This document shows positions 11,266-22,075 of a DNA stretch of 64,000 bases, piece by piece. A program made the position numbers and the translations under genes. The first letter of the stretch is position 1, and the number at the start of each line of letters is the position of its first letter. The notes under the pieces are model-generated. The model saw only the letters and a list, made by a program, of their open reading frames with translations. It made no database searches and was not told where the DNA came from. Source of the stretch: Fragum whitleyi (taxonomy: Eukaryota > Mollusca > Bivalvia > Cardiida > Cardiidae); NCBI GenBank assembly GCA_948146395.1, contig OX411552.1, positions 4,897,501 through 4,961,500 of the forward strand, read 5' to 3'.

Positions 11266-12607
11266 ACTTAGAGGTGTTCTCCTTTGAAAAAGAAGTCTGC
11301 TTTGGTTTGTTCTTGTATCCAGAATGAGAATCTACCCGAGCCTGTTTGAAATTAGGACGATAGTCAAAAGTAGTGCTTTTACGTTTCTGTGATTTATGCT
11401 CAAAAAACTCAGGCACCAAATCAGTTAATTGCTCTTTCTGTTCTTTCCTACATTTAAGCTTTTCCTGTAAGCCAGAACCAAATACTCCATCACCATTCAG
11501 TGGTAGAAACATAACTTTAGATTGAATGTCTTTCAAAGTGTTCAAACCAGAATCCGACATAGCAGTCTTGCGCCGAAACATGTGATGAAAAGCACCTGAT
11601 CTCCCCGCTTGATCCAATGCTTTATTAGACATGTCGTACAAATCGCGAACATTCTGAATGGCCCGATCTATATTACAGTCTTTGTCTTGTAGAGTCTTGA
11701 GCAGTGAAGCCAATCCCTGTTGCACATAGGCTACTGCAATAATATTCATCCTGGATGCCAACTGACCCTGGTATCCTAAAGTTTCAATAGACTTAAGAGG
11801 CTGAGTACAAAGTTGTCTATTCTTCCCCCAAGGTTTGAAAATCTTAGGGCCATGCCTTTTAGCTAGCATAGGCTCTAGTAATTCATCCAATCCAGGCACC
11901 TGTAACACAGCTGAGGATTTTTCATGTACAGGAAAACACATTCGATACTCCTCTTTATATGAAGAAATGCGTTCTGGAATTTGAGCCCTCCAAGATTTAT
12001 TGAGCATTTTAACCTGACAGTCATCCAATATCAGCCCTGAATCTGAGCATGTATTGACTGTAGAACTATCATCTCCAAATAATTGACCCAATAATTTTGG
12101 TGTTTCAGGATTTGTATACTGTGTGAATCTTCCTTTGATAGAGTCCTCTGACACTGAAGAATGTACACTGTCTGCTTGTGACTTGCTGTCCAAGCCATAT
12201 AAGTCCCTAATCTCCCTTTCTTTAGGGTGTAAAGACAAAGTGTCCTCTTGAACTATATCCTCATCTATCCCATTGTTCAAGCTAATTAAGGGTCTGTGCC
12301 TCCCTGATGGAGCACTATCCCTCGTAGTCTCTGGGTCTGCTCTCGGCGAGGTACAAGTACCACCCGTATGCTTAGCCCGAGTAAGAGTGTTCAAACCTTG
12401 CATAATTTGCTCCAAAGTAGAGTTCATGTTAGATTCCATCTGGGAAATGCGTTTATCCATTTCTTTCAAACTCAATTTCGATGACCCGGCAGTTCGAGTC
12501 GTCTTCGAAGTCGATTTGTCTTCACTTTTCGCGGAAGTAGCCACGCTGACATTCGACTGTTTATCCGACGTCTCCGAAAAAGCGTCGTCAATGGAAGCTT
12601 GCGCCAT
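11177..12607 (-). CDS. DIRS Gag-like protein
   Basis: A Ser/Lys-rich, mostly hydrophilic protein of about 476 residues in the 5'-most frame. I prefer the start at 12607 (MAQASIDDAFSE). The frame stays open to an ATG at 12694 inside the right terminal repeat, but that extension is hydrophobic and unlike a Gag. No CCHC zinc knuckle is seen, which is usual for DIRS Gag. The tail is basic (KRKSTTFDYRPNFKQAR). Function as nucleocapsid is inferred from position. Confidence 0.75.
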   Translation of the reverse strand: MAQASIDDAFSETSDKQSNVSVATSAKSEDKSTSKTTRTAGSSKLSLKEMDKRISQMESNMNSTLEQIMQGLNTLTRAKHTGGTCTSPRADPETTRDSAPSGRHRPLISLNNGIDEDIVQEDTLSLHPKEREIRDLYGLDSKSQADSVHSSVSEDSIKGRFTQYTNPETPKLLGQLFGDDSSTVNTCSDSGLILDDCQVKMLNKSWRAQIPERISSYKEEYRMCFPVHEKSSAVLQVPGLDELLEPMLAKRHGPKIFKPWGKNRQLCTQPLKSIETLGYQGQLASRMNIIAVAYVQQGLASLLKTLQDKDCNIDRAIQNVRDLYDMSNKALDQAGRSGAFHHMFRRKTAMSDSGLNTLKDIQSKVMFLPLNGDGVFGSGLQEKLKCRKEQKEQLTDLVPEFFEHKSQKRKSTTFDYRPNFKQARVDSHSGYKNKPKQTSFSKENTSKYGYRNSHSEAQKPKEKENSVPSFRIPKKQ

Positions 12608-12678
12608 TGTATAGTTAAAGTGTGCACACAATAATAAAGCACAAAAGAAAAATAAGTCCGAGCTCGACGAGCGCTGAA

Positions 12679-12820
12679 AGTAAACTGAATTCATGGTGAA
12701 TTCACGTGAGTGATCTTGATCACGAGACGCTTGTTTATTTTTGTAAGCGTCTAATCGAACGAGTCGTGCTCGATTAACCTGGGTAAAATTCTATTTGTAG
12801 AATAATTTGGTAAGATAACC
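12679..12820 (-). repeat. DIRS right inverted terminal repeat
   Basis: 142 bases matching the reverse complement of 7714-7855. The outermost 15 bases of the element (12821-12835) lie outside it and are copied in the internal complementary region. Confidence 0.9.
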
Positions 12821-13257
12821 GAGTGAAATAAAATTGACATTCATCTCAAATTAGTCTTTGTCATCCAATCAGAATGCTGGATTTTTAAATTTTTTTTGGT
12901 TTATTTTCCATAAACTACCCAGCTTAGGGTTTTTTTTATCATTATTTCTTTAAAACGTCAAGGTTTTTTTGTTATATCACACATGCGTACATACTAAACG
13001 CTACCCCCTCATTAATATACAACGAGCATGTGAAAAGTAAAGGAGAAAATCGTAATTCACGTGCATTTGTTGCATTCCCCACATTCTATAGGCTGAAATT
13101 ATTGACATGACTTGACCTTTATGCAATGAATAAATTAACCGATGAATACATTTATCATCGAGGGTAGCCGAAAGCTTTCGAAAAACATCGTAAATCCGTG
13201 TAGTGTGTGGGTTTTAAAAATATTCGTATAATGTAATAGTAGCAATTCATACTGTTA

Positions 13258-13335
13258 TACTGTGTGGTCGAGAGGTCTAGTCTGATGACAACGGGTGCTG
13301 GGACCATGGGTTCGAATCTGCTGTCATCCCGCTGT
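13258..13335 (+). other. tRNA-like sequence (Pol III box motifs)
   Basis: An A-box-like GTGGTCGAGAGGTC is followed about 45 bases later by a B-box GGGTTCGAATCTG and then by a run of over 20 T. A clean cloverleaf is not evident. Most likely a tRNA-derived SINE head or tRNA pseudogene. Confidence 0.35.
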
Positions 13336-13539
13336 TTTTTTTTTTTTTTTTTTTTTTCTTTTTTCTGTTAGTCCGATTTGACTCATTATTTAGTGTTTGA
13401 ATAAAAATAGTTGTTTTGCACATTGCGTATCACCTATCGCATTCTATCTCCTGAACTCAAATATAAAAAAACAAAACACACAAGATGCTGTCAAATGTCC
13501 TAAAGGGCAAATTTGATTGATAATCGTCGAAGACCTATA

Positions 13540-13685
13540 TGGGATAAGCAACTGTGGTCTCGGAAGAATTGTCGTGGTAGGATTCGTAAGAAAAATACCA
13601 GGCAACCATAGTTAAGCGTTCCAGCCCCGCAATATGACCGAAAAAAATATTAAAAGAGGCGTTAAACCCCATTCAAAGAAATAAA
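13540..13685 (+). repeat. Decayed tRNA-derived SINE fragment
   Basis: Resembles the conserved SINE core (TTCCAGCC..GCAATATGACCGAA.. and AGGCGTTAAACCCC). The tail points right. The tRNA head is not recognisable. Confidence 0.55.
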
Positions 13686-14084
13686 ACAAAAAGAAACTAT
13701 ACAATTAGTTTATAACATACAACAAATATCTTTGAGAATCAAGTGATCTTAAACATCATTCAAAAGAAAAAAAATCTATAAAATGGATTGAAACCAAGAG
13801 GAAAAATAAATATGGTGTCATAGTGACTCGAACCACTGTCTTTTATCTTCTGAAGCTTTAGTCTTTCCACGTGCATATGTCTACTCATCACATTGTCATT
13901 TAATAGGTATTTATTAAGAAACTTGGTTCACGAAGTAAAAAGGAGACCTAACGGAGATACCATGTGACAATCAGTCTAGCATGTAATGTATGCTAATAGA
14001 GGTTACGATCAGTCATGTCAATGTTTTCCCGCTATACACTGATTTGGACCTGGTTGGGGTGTCCCGCCTGACGATTTTGTTTAC

Positions 14085-14165
14085 ATGTGGTTTAACCCCG
14101 ATATCAGCCTTATTGCAGTTATATCGCAATGGCTGGTGTACCTACCCATAGTTGGGTCGCTTATT
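14085..14165 (-). repeat. Old SINE fragment shared by both inverted-segment copies
   Basis: Contains CAGTTATATCGCAATGGCTG and CACCTACCCATAG-like core sequence. The orthologous fragment is at 52858-52925, so it predates the duplication. Confidence 0.55.
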
Positions 14166-14271
14166 TTACATTTATGAACTTTTTAACTTCTGTATTAAGC
14201 TAAAGACTTTTTATAGTTAAATTGATAAAATAAATATGTCTATGTGTAAACAGATAAGTATACCATAGGTA

Positions 14272-14568
14272 GATTTTGTGAGGTGAGCCGTGAAATCTAC
14301 TTTTAAGCGTTAGATTTCCGTGCCATATTTTTTAAATAGATATAACAGGTTAAGATAAGTCATTAAAAAGTAACAATTTATCTTTCAAAGGAAAATTATT
14401 GCTAGTCCGTAATCGCAAGGTTCACTCACTACATACACTTTCATTATTAGAGTGAAGGGATCAGGTTAAATTCCTATCATATGATGTTTAGATATACCCG
14501 ATATACCTATTGTAATGGACTCGGCGCCTACGAAAGAGCTCTGTTTTGAAAGTACACCTATAGTAGGC
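14272..14568 (+). mobile_element. MITE of the TAGGTAGATTTTG family, copy a
   Basis: Starts ATAGGTAGATTTTGTGAGG and ends GAAAGTACACCTATA, giving short inverted ends TATAGGTRKATTTT. Internal landmarks are CGGTGAGCC-like, GCGCCTAC and GAGCTC. It matches the copy at 52487-52755 in the inverted segment, so the insertion predates the duplication. Confidence 0.65.
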
Positions 14569-14985
14569 CCTTCTCTGAAAATGACCATATTTGAGTTGGT
14601 GTTATATATGATTAAATTTGTTGATAAACAATTACTGGCACATTTTATCAAATTTAATATACACTCTTTTCATGACATCTGATACCGTAAATCGTTTATT
14701 CTTGCGAAAGTTCTTGTAGTACAGTGTGGACACATATCGTATGTTCGTTCATCTACAGAACGGAGGTGATTGTCAAGTCAATAAAAAGAAACAATACTGC
14801 ACCTTTTATCATCGTAAATAGCTCTTTCGAAAGCCTCGGTATTTACGTGTATATTTTAACAATACTAATTTGGAAAGAGGAGGTGTTCTCTTGTAATAAA
14901 ATTCAACCGGCGTATTCCTTGTAAATCGTGCGAAATGCTGTCAATAATATTAAGCGCGGAAAAAAGACTAAGTCAGTTAAACACT

Positions 14986-15074
14986 GATAATTGAAAATTA
15001 AACGATTTAAACAGCCTCAGTCGGTCGCTACGCTCCCTCCTTTCGGCTGTTTAAATCGTTTAATTTTCAATTAT
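14986..15074. repeat. Near-perfect hairpin, 29-bp arms
   Basis: AATTGAAAATTAAACGATTT...CAGCC is followed after about 29 bases by its exact reverse complement. The loop is TCAGTCGGTCGCTACG-like. Copy 2 (near 50855-50935) has the same structure with one decayed arm. Confidence 0.8.
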
Positions 15075-15099
15075 TAGCGTTTAACTATTACTAAAACAG

Positions 15100-16213
15100 T
15101 TCTAAATCGCTCACTCAGCGCTCAATTAATTCATTCCTAATGAACGAACGATATCGTAGTCTGCGTTCTCTTGTATTATATTTTGACATCGTTAGATTTT
15201 GTTTTTCAACGGCGTATGTGGTCACAAAATAGTGCGGTGTCGCCCGGGTTTTCAGAAAACTGCCATAAGAATCAACTAGGTCTACGTGCAGCGATCGCAA
15301 GGTATTCCTGCGGTCCCCACACGGAGACCGTGTGATTTGTAAACTATTTACATTGAAAACTATGCATTGTCCGTGCGAAGATCGTGCGATGCATCTACCA
15401 CGTGTATACGGGCTACGGTCTCCGTATGGTCTTGCGATTTTTGATAACTTATTTAACTTTTTATACAGAATTGCAAGGGTCCAAGGCACCCGTTAAAGCA
15501 TGCGACTAATCCATTTTGACTTATCGTCTATCCCCAATGGTTTAATGGTTGTAGACCTGTGTGAGATAGCAGTTAGAGTCTAGGAAAGGATGTAATGGTA
15601 GTACCCGTGAAAGAAATACCAGAAAACGTTAGGTGCTGCAACAACCGCGATATAACTGAAAAAAGATTTTGAAAGCGGCGTAAAACCCCATTCATCAAAT
15701 TAAAAAATCATTTATGGACATTTTTCATGAAACTTTCATAGAATAGTCCTCACCATATGTGTCCGACTAGAGATCTGAGGGATGCCAATATTCCCGTCGT
15801 GACTTTTCCGCTGGTCTTAAGATTCAATATATCCGATTCAAAATGTTACTAAAATCTAAACTAGGTTATAAAGAAATATCCAAAAGTACGGTGGGCAAAG
15901 AATTTCGACCTTTTTCAGCCTGAACAAACCGGACAATCTCTCTCAGGGTTACTACATCGGAATTTATCATTTATTCGCTTCCGACATGTGTCTGAATTAA
16001 GGGTAATTTCACATTTCTATGGTTTGCAACCTGAAGGGTGAGCCGATTTAAGTAATTATTTGTTCTTAATTGTATTAATTGCACGCGATAATGTTAACAT
16101 TTAGACGGTTGTATCGATATTTTCTATAGGTAGTGCAGGTTACTTATCGAATATGTTAACTTCCCGAAAAGAACCTGATATAATATATTTAAAATACCGT
16201 GACGTATGTAAAT
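15100..16213. other. No gene; contains an inverted pair and a SINE fragment
   Basis: The pair ACACGGAGACCGT (near 15318) and ACGGTCTCCGTATGG (near 15414) is inverted and suggests a small MITE. The overlapping minus-strand open frame (15115-15489) is Arg-rich translation of this repeat and not a convincing gene. A SINE fragment is listed separately. Confidence 0.45.
15520..15700 (+). repeat. tRNA-derived SINE, 5'-truncated
   Basis: Core landmarks in order: GTAGACCTGTGTGAGATAGC, CCGCGATATAACTGAAA, and AAAGCGGCGTAAAACCCC. Same family as 40839-41119. The (AATC)n tail is weak. Confidence 0.65.
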
Positions 16214-16298
16214 GACTGCGATGGCTCAGTGGATACGCATGCTAGACTATTGGCTGATTGTTACCAAAACGCTCCCGGTTCGTATCCTGTCGTCGCCA
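16214..16298 (+). other. tRNA-like sequence with good A and B boxes
   Basis: A box TGGCTCAGTGG and B box CCGGTTCGTATCC are 40-45 bases apart. The acceptor stem is imperfect, so a functional tRNA is unlikely. Probably a tRNA pseudogene or SINE head. Confidence 0.35.
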
Positions 16299-16640
16299 GA
16301 TTTTGTGATTGTTGTTTATTTTTCGAGAAAATAAAGTTTTTTACATCATCAAATACACGCAGTTAAAAAAATTCCTTTCTATGTGTTTCTTTATTTTTTA
16401 GATATGTATCATAGAGTTAAATATACAGGAATATACCGTTCGGTGAAAGCTTTATCGATTCTATGCGACTAAATATCGAATCATGAAACAATCTCATTTG
16501 GTATACAATTGTTTTGGCTATTGAATTCCATTTATCAGCGTGAAATCTTTTAAATTTTGAATCTTCGAATAGTCAAATCGCAATTTCAGGCTCCATCTAA
16601 GCTGGCCTTTATATTCATCACCACGGCGAAGTAAATATAG

Positions 16641-16855
16641 TATAGGTAGATTTTGAGCGGTGAGCCTTGGAATCTACTTTTAACGGTTAAATTTGCATGC
16701 TATTCTTTCAAAATGGATGAAACATAAATAACAAAGACACAAATTACCTTTCAAATAAAACTTAGTGTTTGTCTTAGATCTTAAGGTTTACTCATAGACC
16801 TATGGTAATGGACTCAACGCCTAGGTCAGAGCTCAGTTTTGAAAATACACCTATA
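16641..16855 (+). mobile_element. MITE of the TAGGTAGATTTTG family, copy b
   Basis: A solo copy with ends TATAGGTAGATTTTGAGCGG and TTTTGAAAATACACCTATA. A TA-rich duplication flanks it. It is shorter than the others, about 215 bases. Confidence 0.65.
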
Positions 16856-16981
16856 TATATATTTTCAATCCAAAGAATACAAATAGCCTTTGAAGCATTT
16901 TCAAAATTACACAATATTTATCATATTTTTTTTTAAAAAAATTGCCATGAAATGTATAAATTGAAAAAGTTAATTTTACAT

Positions 16982-17058
16982 GTCGCAATGCAGAATCGAA
17001 CTCGGTCCGCCTGGTCAAAATTCTGTCGTCCTTATCCACTCGACTACGCCACTCCGAC
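16982..17058 (-). other. tRNA-like sequence on the minus strand
   Basis: Read on the minus strand, the ends GTCGGAG and TTGCGAC pair at five Watson-Crick positions plus one wobble. A GTAGTCGAGTGGATAAGG stretch resembles the D-arm of Ser/Leu-type tRNAs, and GAGTTCGATTC resembles the T-loop. The T-stem is poor. Likely a tRNA pseudogene or SINE head. Confidence 0.35.
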
Positions 17059-17358
17059 AAACAACTGCATGTTTTTTCAGTATAATAAAGACAGCCAATT
17101 GACATGAACACTGTTTTCAAAAACATGGATTGATCCAGTGTTTATATACAATATCGCGGTTATCGCGTGAGCTTGATACATCGTTAATCGTATAAAAAGG
17201 GTACTTTATCCGAACGAAAACTTTTGCATTATCGAGAACAAAAGAAAAAAAAAAGGTTTATCATCTATGTCAGAGAACTACATGTTTTTTGAAGAGTATA
17301 TGTATTTATAGTGAATGCATATAAGTGTGTCTAGTCCGTCAAACCTCTTGAAGAACAA

Positions 17359-19390
17359 TCAGAAATAAACAGTGGAGATGAGTGACATTTCTGTTCGGAT
17401 AATTCTGCTGTCACCCCAGCAGGGTGGGTACGTAAGAATAGGCATAATGTCAGGGTCCTCTATTATCGGACCGTTTAACTGAAATGTTTCGCATCTACTC
17501 CCGAACCACCAAGCGGTTTTTAGAAGCTCGGAACAAGTTGTGGAATCATTCTGGTCGTGATCCGCATCAAATGTGGAGAATTTCATACCGGAGCCAACTT
17601 CGTTTTCATTCAGGTTCTGATAGCATTCGTCATCCTGTCGCATGGAAAGTATCATGCGATAACTTTCGTTTGCAATCAGTCTGAACTCATTAAATCGTAC
17701 AGACGTCATGATAACAGACCCATTTCCATGTAGCATTAAAGACATGTATAGCCCGTACCGATTTGCGTTTGTCAAAGCAGCGATATATTCAAGCCCATGC
17801 CAATAATCATCATTAACGTTTCCAAACCCTGACACATAATCAGACCAAGGGCGATAGAAGTTCAGAGATCCGGAACGTCTGCGTTGAAACACTGTGAAAG
17901 GACCTCTAAACGAGATTCCCGACATGGTGCATGAAACGTAGGCAATCTTTGCTGTTTCATTGAAAAATAAAGGGTACACTCCATTCTCTGAATGTCCCGC
18001 CTTTTTGTGTTTGTTACAATCTTGGCGTGGTATAGTCGTGACTAAATTCATTGGATATTGTGTAGTGCTCACCACTGTAGGCAGCTGAAGATTAAAAAAA
18101 ATGAGGGTTATCCTACATGCGCAGTCTATGCGCAGGGCAAAACTTTTCCCATTATCAACTGCCAAATCTCAAACGTAGAAGTTGAATGAATGTATAAAGA
18201 TAAATGATTAAATGAAAAAGTTGTTTCATAACAACGTTAATTACGTTAATGTTCACATGTTTATATTAATATTTTAGCAGATTAGCTTCAATCATTGGTT
18301 GTAATTTTAGAATATTCGCAGTTGAGAATGAAAAAAAAGTTTAAAACCTCAAGCCAATATCCTTTTCCTCTATTTCCAGAAAGCAAAACATCCAAGATCT
18401 TGTAAAAATTATATGCTACAGTAAAAGTTTTTATTATAAACGACTACTTAGATGGGCCACCAAAGAGTGGTCTCCGTATGGTATTGTTTTGTTACTACAG
18501 TTAATAATATCGTGAAATTGACAAGGTGGTTGATTTTGGAATAATTTAGGAATGAAATTGAATGAGTGTGTGGAGCGAGGTTTGAGTTAATTTAAGGGGA
18601 GGTAACCAAATATCGCAAATTTTGTTCAGGATGAACAAAATTAGCGATAATTATTACCTCCCTTAAATGAAATATGCCTACAAGTTCTATAGATAGATTC
18701 CTGTTTCTTCAAGAACCTATTAGACGCTTACAATTTTAATTATGTCAGTGAATTCGCAATTTTTCTTCATCCAAATCTATTTTGAATGATGTTGTTGATT
18801 CTATATTTTCCAATAGTTTGAGTGTTTTTGTATGGTTTGAGTTAGGGTTTGGAATGAATAAAAGGAGCGCTGAGTTAGTGCTTTAGAATGGTTTTGATTG
18901 AGGCGAATGTCAATTTCACAATGTAACTACCTGTATTCTTTATTCGCCGCCGAAGGTGGACGTACATCGGTATCAGCTTCTCTATCCGTCAATCCGTTCG
19001 ATGTACTAAAATTTTCACAATTTGTCTCACGTTTTCATTAAAGAAATAAAATAACCGTTTGATTCTCGTGTAAGATCAATTTGCATTTCATTTCGGCAAC
19101 AACGAAATCTATAATTTTACTTGTGGTTCCGCCAGTCTTGAAAATATAGCTTTAGTTGTTTTGCTCAATGAAATATAAATCGATCTTTCACTGAAGCAAA
19201 CGATTGTTCTCTATTTATTTATAAATACCTCTATAAACTGTCCATAGATTTGGGGATCTAGGTTAGGATCGTCCTCTGAGGTTGTATCCACATCGTAATT
19301 ACAAGTACATGTCTGATTCTGGGCGTTGTAGTAGAGGACCATCCAAATATTTTGCATAGAAACGCACAATGTAGAAGGCTTACCCCTCTT
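17359..19390 (-). pseudogene. Fibrinogen-related protein B; intact fibrinogen exon, frameshifted PAN exon
   Basis: The fibrinogen exon (18084-17359) follows a polypyrimidine AATCTTCAG acceptor in phase 0. It encodes QDCNKH, a YRPWSDYVSGF core, FDADHDQND, AWWFGSRC, QLNGP and a stop, a full-length domain like gene A. The PAN-type exon (about 19390-19229) ends with the same phase-0 donor (GAG|GTATTT). It keeps YYNAQNQTCTCN in one frame but CAFLCK upstream in another, because about four bases are missing near 19338-19347 relative to gene A. So the PAN exon cannot be read through. Either the gene is dead, or the exon is skipped and the fibrinogen exon is used with another 5' exon. Same strand as gene A. 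Confidence 0.75.
18592..18667. repeat. Hairpin with AAGGGGAGGTAA arms
   Basis: AAGGGGAGGTAA... and ...TTACCTCCCTTAA are inverted around AAATTTTGTTCAGGATGAACAA. A related, more decayed hairpin lies near 44395-44475, and the flanks are also similar, so both belong to one repeat family. It lies in the intron of gene B. Confidence 0.65.
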
Positions 19391-21230
19391 TCTCCTTTCC
19401 TCACTATAGAATCATTAATGGGACGTTAAACTGTTTTGAAGTGCAAGTACTGTCCTTCTTTAGATACACAACAGGGCATCAAAATCATGCTCATGAAAAA
19501 GTTGAACTTTTGTAGAGCCATGTTTCTGGTAAACTGTATGGTTAAAACTAAGCCATATCCTTTTTGAATCTTGTTTGAAAAACAAATCCAAACTCCTTCG
19601 AAATTATCTCTAAGATGGAAGTTTATTTCCAATAACTTGTCATTTCTATGCATTACAAAATTACTGTTCAATCTATATTCAGGATAATTCATGTTTGATT
19701 AAAATATAAGTTATCGGACCTTTCTTAAGACAGGCGCACATGTATCAAATAAACGAATCACTGCTGTCAATTAAAAAGATTGACTGATCAAAACACTCAT
19801 TTATAATGAAAAGGCTGTTGAACTCCAACATTTTTGTGTCATTTAGTTTGCAATACTTTCGAAAATAAGTGACTTGTTCAAGCTTTAAGTACAAAATTAA
19901 AATCGCCCTTAAATGATTTACTGTTAGTTTACGGTCATATCATGTTTAATGATCATTTATTTTTTGAATTATAGAGAATAACGTGTTAGTGTCTTAAAAT
20001 ATCAATGATACATTGTATCTGGTTGAGGCTGGGAGAATTTATTATGCCAAGGCTCTTATACACTTTACAAGTTTCTTTGTCTAACATTGATTTAGAGCAA
20101 TAACATAGACGTCGATCCTATTCCCGCGTTAATTTTTTTTGACGTCATTAATTTACTGAGCAACATCGGTATAAAGAAAAGTGGCAGTGCAATGCATGAC
20201 GTAATTTCTTCGGCACATTATTGGTATTGAAGCTAGTTTTAAAGTGATCCAACTATTTTATATTTCTTTTTGGATAAATACTTAAGTCTTTCTTTTTATG
20301 CAATAATAGGGCCATTTCTCGTTTTTCGGGCGTTAACATTTGCAGAGATCATCAAATGCTTAAACGCCCTCGTGCTTCACACTCGGGGCTTTGAATAATT
20401 GTTCGGGACTCTGCGTAAACGCCCTCAGAAACGAGAATTAACCCTGTACAAAACGCCTTTTTTAAAACCTCTAATGATATAGAGGGTAAAGAAGACAGAG
20501 AAAAGACAGAAGAGAGAAAGAAACCAAACTACATTTACGATTGAAAGAATAAAACTTTAAGATTCAGCAAAGCAGCTCAGATATATAATTGAAGGACATT
20601 TTGTTGTTACAGTATATCAGGCTTTCACTCCATTTCAAGAAAAATATGTGAAAAGATATTTCTTTCTTTTTGAATAAGTTGGAAGAAAATGACTCAAACA
20701 AATGCACACAGAATTTTACTCTTTAAAGAGTTTCGATAGAAAAAGCAAGTGGTATTTTTTCTGATCCGGATGATAACATGGGCTCTAAGGGCTGACACGT
20801 CACGTAAAAACGGGTCCGATCTTATAGGTTATTGAATTTATATTTATGTGTCGGACGAGTTCTTTGGCAGTGTGCCAAAAGAACGAGCCAAACACAATAT
20901 ATTCCCATTTAAATAAAATAACCTTTTTATAGTTTACTCTGATATTGTTGGACGATGTTTACGTTTTATCATTTAATTTGTTAACATCACCTTTACTTCA
21001 AGAACGTTTTTTTTTTTGTTTAAATTTAAACCGCTTTTTAATAACAGTTACGCCATAAACCTTTTCCCGTAAAATCCTTTCCGTTATATTTTTACGTTCG
21101 GATGAATACATCCGTTGTTATGAAGTGACAGTGAAAACAAAAGAGACGGCGGACATTTTTGTGTCGATTCGCATTTTCAATATTTAAATACGCTTTGATT
21201 TCGACTTACTTTACACAAAAATGAAATGAA
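19391..21230. other. No gene seen
   Basis: Upstream of gene B. Only short frames. It contains the 20311-20446 inverted repeat and, near 20775-20815, an isolated CATGGGCTCTAAGGGCTGAC stretch that resembles one unit of the tandem repeat at 22.9-23.5 kb. Confidence 0.45.
20311..20446. repeat. Inverted repeat TTCTCGTTTTTCGGGCGTTAAC
   Basis: Left arm 20311-20340 and right arm 20415-20446 are near reverse complements. A second, inner pair (TGCAGAG and CTCTGCG-like) makes a nested hairpin. Probably a short MITE. Confidence 0.6.
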
Positions 21231-21234
21231 TATA

Positions 21235-22075
21235 TACTCTTCAAAAAAAGTTCTTTGACGCCGATTAAACTTACGATTTTTCTGAGTTCATGGAAAAACT
21301 TCGATAAATTTTGATTGATTTGTGAATAGTAATTAGGATGTAGGAATATGGCATGTAATTGTTATAAATTACTCGACAACGTTTCTCAATAGAGAACACA
21401 ACGTCAAATAACGTAAAATCTGAATTCACATTCAGCAACTGCAGTTCCAGATTAACTGAACAGTCCTGATATCTCTTCATTCTTGTGTAGATGAAATGCC
21501 ATTGCTTTATTGCTTTTGAAATTGAATGTCTAGGCACAAACCTGTAATGAAAACATGTCAAGCGAACGGAGGAACAACGTCATTAAGTTTTTGGTCGCCA
21601 CAAAGCAGGTTCTATAAGACAAGCCGTTGCAAATGACTTTGTTGTTTCCTGACAGACTATCTTGTACCTCTGGCATCGCTATAACATGCCTCAAAGCGTT
21701 TTGTGTAGGGCCAGATCAGTCTGACACTGGATGACAACGTTCCTCCAGGACGTCGAATGACGTGACGATATTTGGGAATTTTCAATATAACTTTTACGTC
21801 AACGAATACTTAGGTCCCAAGTCTAAGTAGGATCTCTGGTGAGAAAGTGTGGAACCAGGTCAAGTTTGCCACTATAAGACACGTGCGACGTTACGTCCTT
21901 AATCAACGTCTCTGTTACAAATCTTTGATCACAAAAGTAATTTTTATTTAATGCAGTGTGAAGATGCATTGACTTCATCTTCATTGATTGACTTTGCTCA
22001 TAAATATAGATATTAATGTCGAAATTTAAATCTGTATATAGATCAAATGCCAAAGAACTTTTTTTGAAGAGTATA
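21235..22075. mobile_element. Non-autonomous TA-flanked DNA transposon
   Basis: Inverted ends of about 25 bases start TACTCTTCAAAAAAAGTTCT at the left, with the reverse complement at the right. TA dinucleotides flank both ends. No transposase is present; the minus-strand frames of 96 and 76 residues lack family features. A stray end of the same type occurs near 17280-17305. Likely Tc1/mariner type. Confidence 0.7.

Larger units (their letters stand above)
7671..12835 (-). mobile_element. DIRS-type tyrosine-recombinase retrotransposon, nearly complete
   Basis: A 5.2-kb element on the minus strand has the three expected frames: Gag-like, RT/RNase H/methylase-like, and a tyrosine recombinase overlapping the previous frame. 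It has 142-bp inverted terminal repeats and an internal complementary region next to the left end. The internal region contains the reverse complement of the left terminus (7671-7732) joined to that of the right terminus (12788-12835), which fixes both borders. No target-site duplication is seen, as expected for recombinase-mediated integration. Both ends carry the heptamer TAAAATT. All three frames are open over long stretches, so the insertion is probably young. Confidence 0.92.
13089..14034. mobile_element. Non-autonomous TA-flanked DNA transposon in copy 1
   Basis: The ends are inverted (TAGGCTGAAA...ATTGACATGACT at the left; the right end is similar when reversed). TA duplications lie at 13087-13088 and 14035-14036. 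Copy 2 of the segment has the empty site (CATTCTACACTG read on its minus strand). No transposase is present. It carries a tRNA-like stretch followed by a T-run, and a decayed SINE fragment. Confidence 0.7.
12851..15095 (+). repeat. Dispersed inverted segment, copy 1
   Basis: The segment 12851-13088 plus 14035-15095 is similar to the reverse complement of 50850-53185, in the same order. Shared landmarks are a CATGCGTAC / CGTAATTCACGTGCA stretch, an old SINE fragment, a MITE, and a 29-bp hairpin. This copy contains an extra 946-bp TA-flanked element (13089-14034) that is absent from copy 2. It looks like two copies of a larger repeat family or an inverted duplication. No coding sequence is recognised. 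Confidence 0.8.

Noticed and set aside
15115..15489. 124-residue Arg-rich minus-strand frame
   Set aside because: Covers an inverted repeat and has no protein-family features.
16982..17058. Functional tRNA gene
   Set aside because: The T-stem and anticodon stem do not pair well; kept only as tRNA-like.
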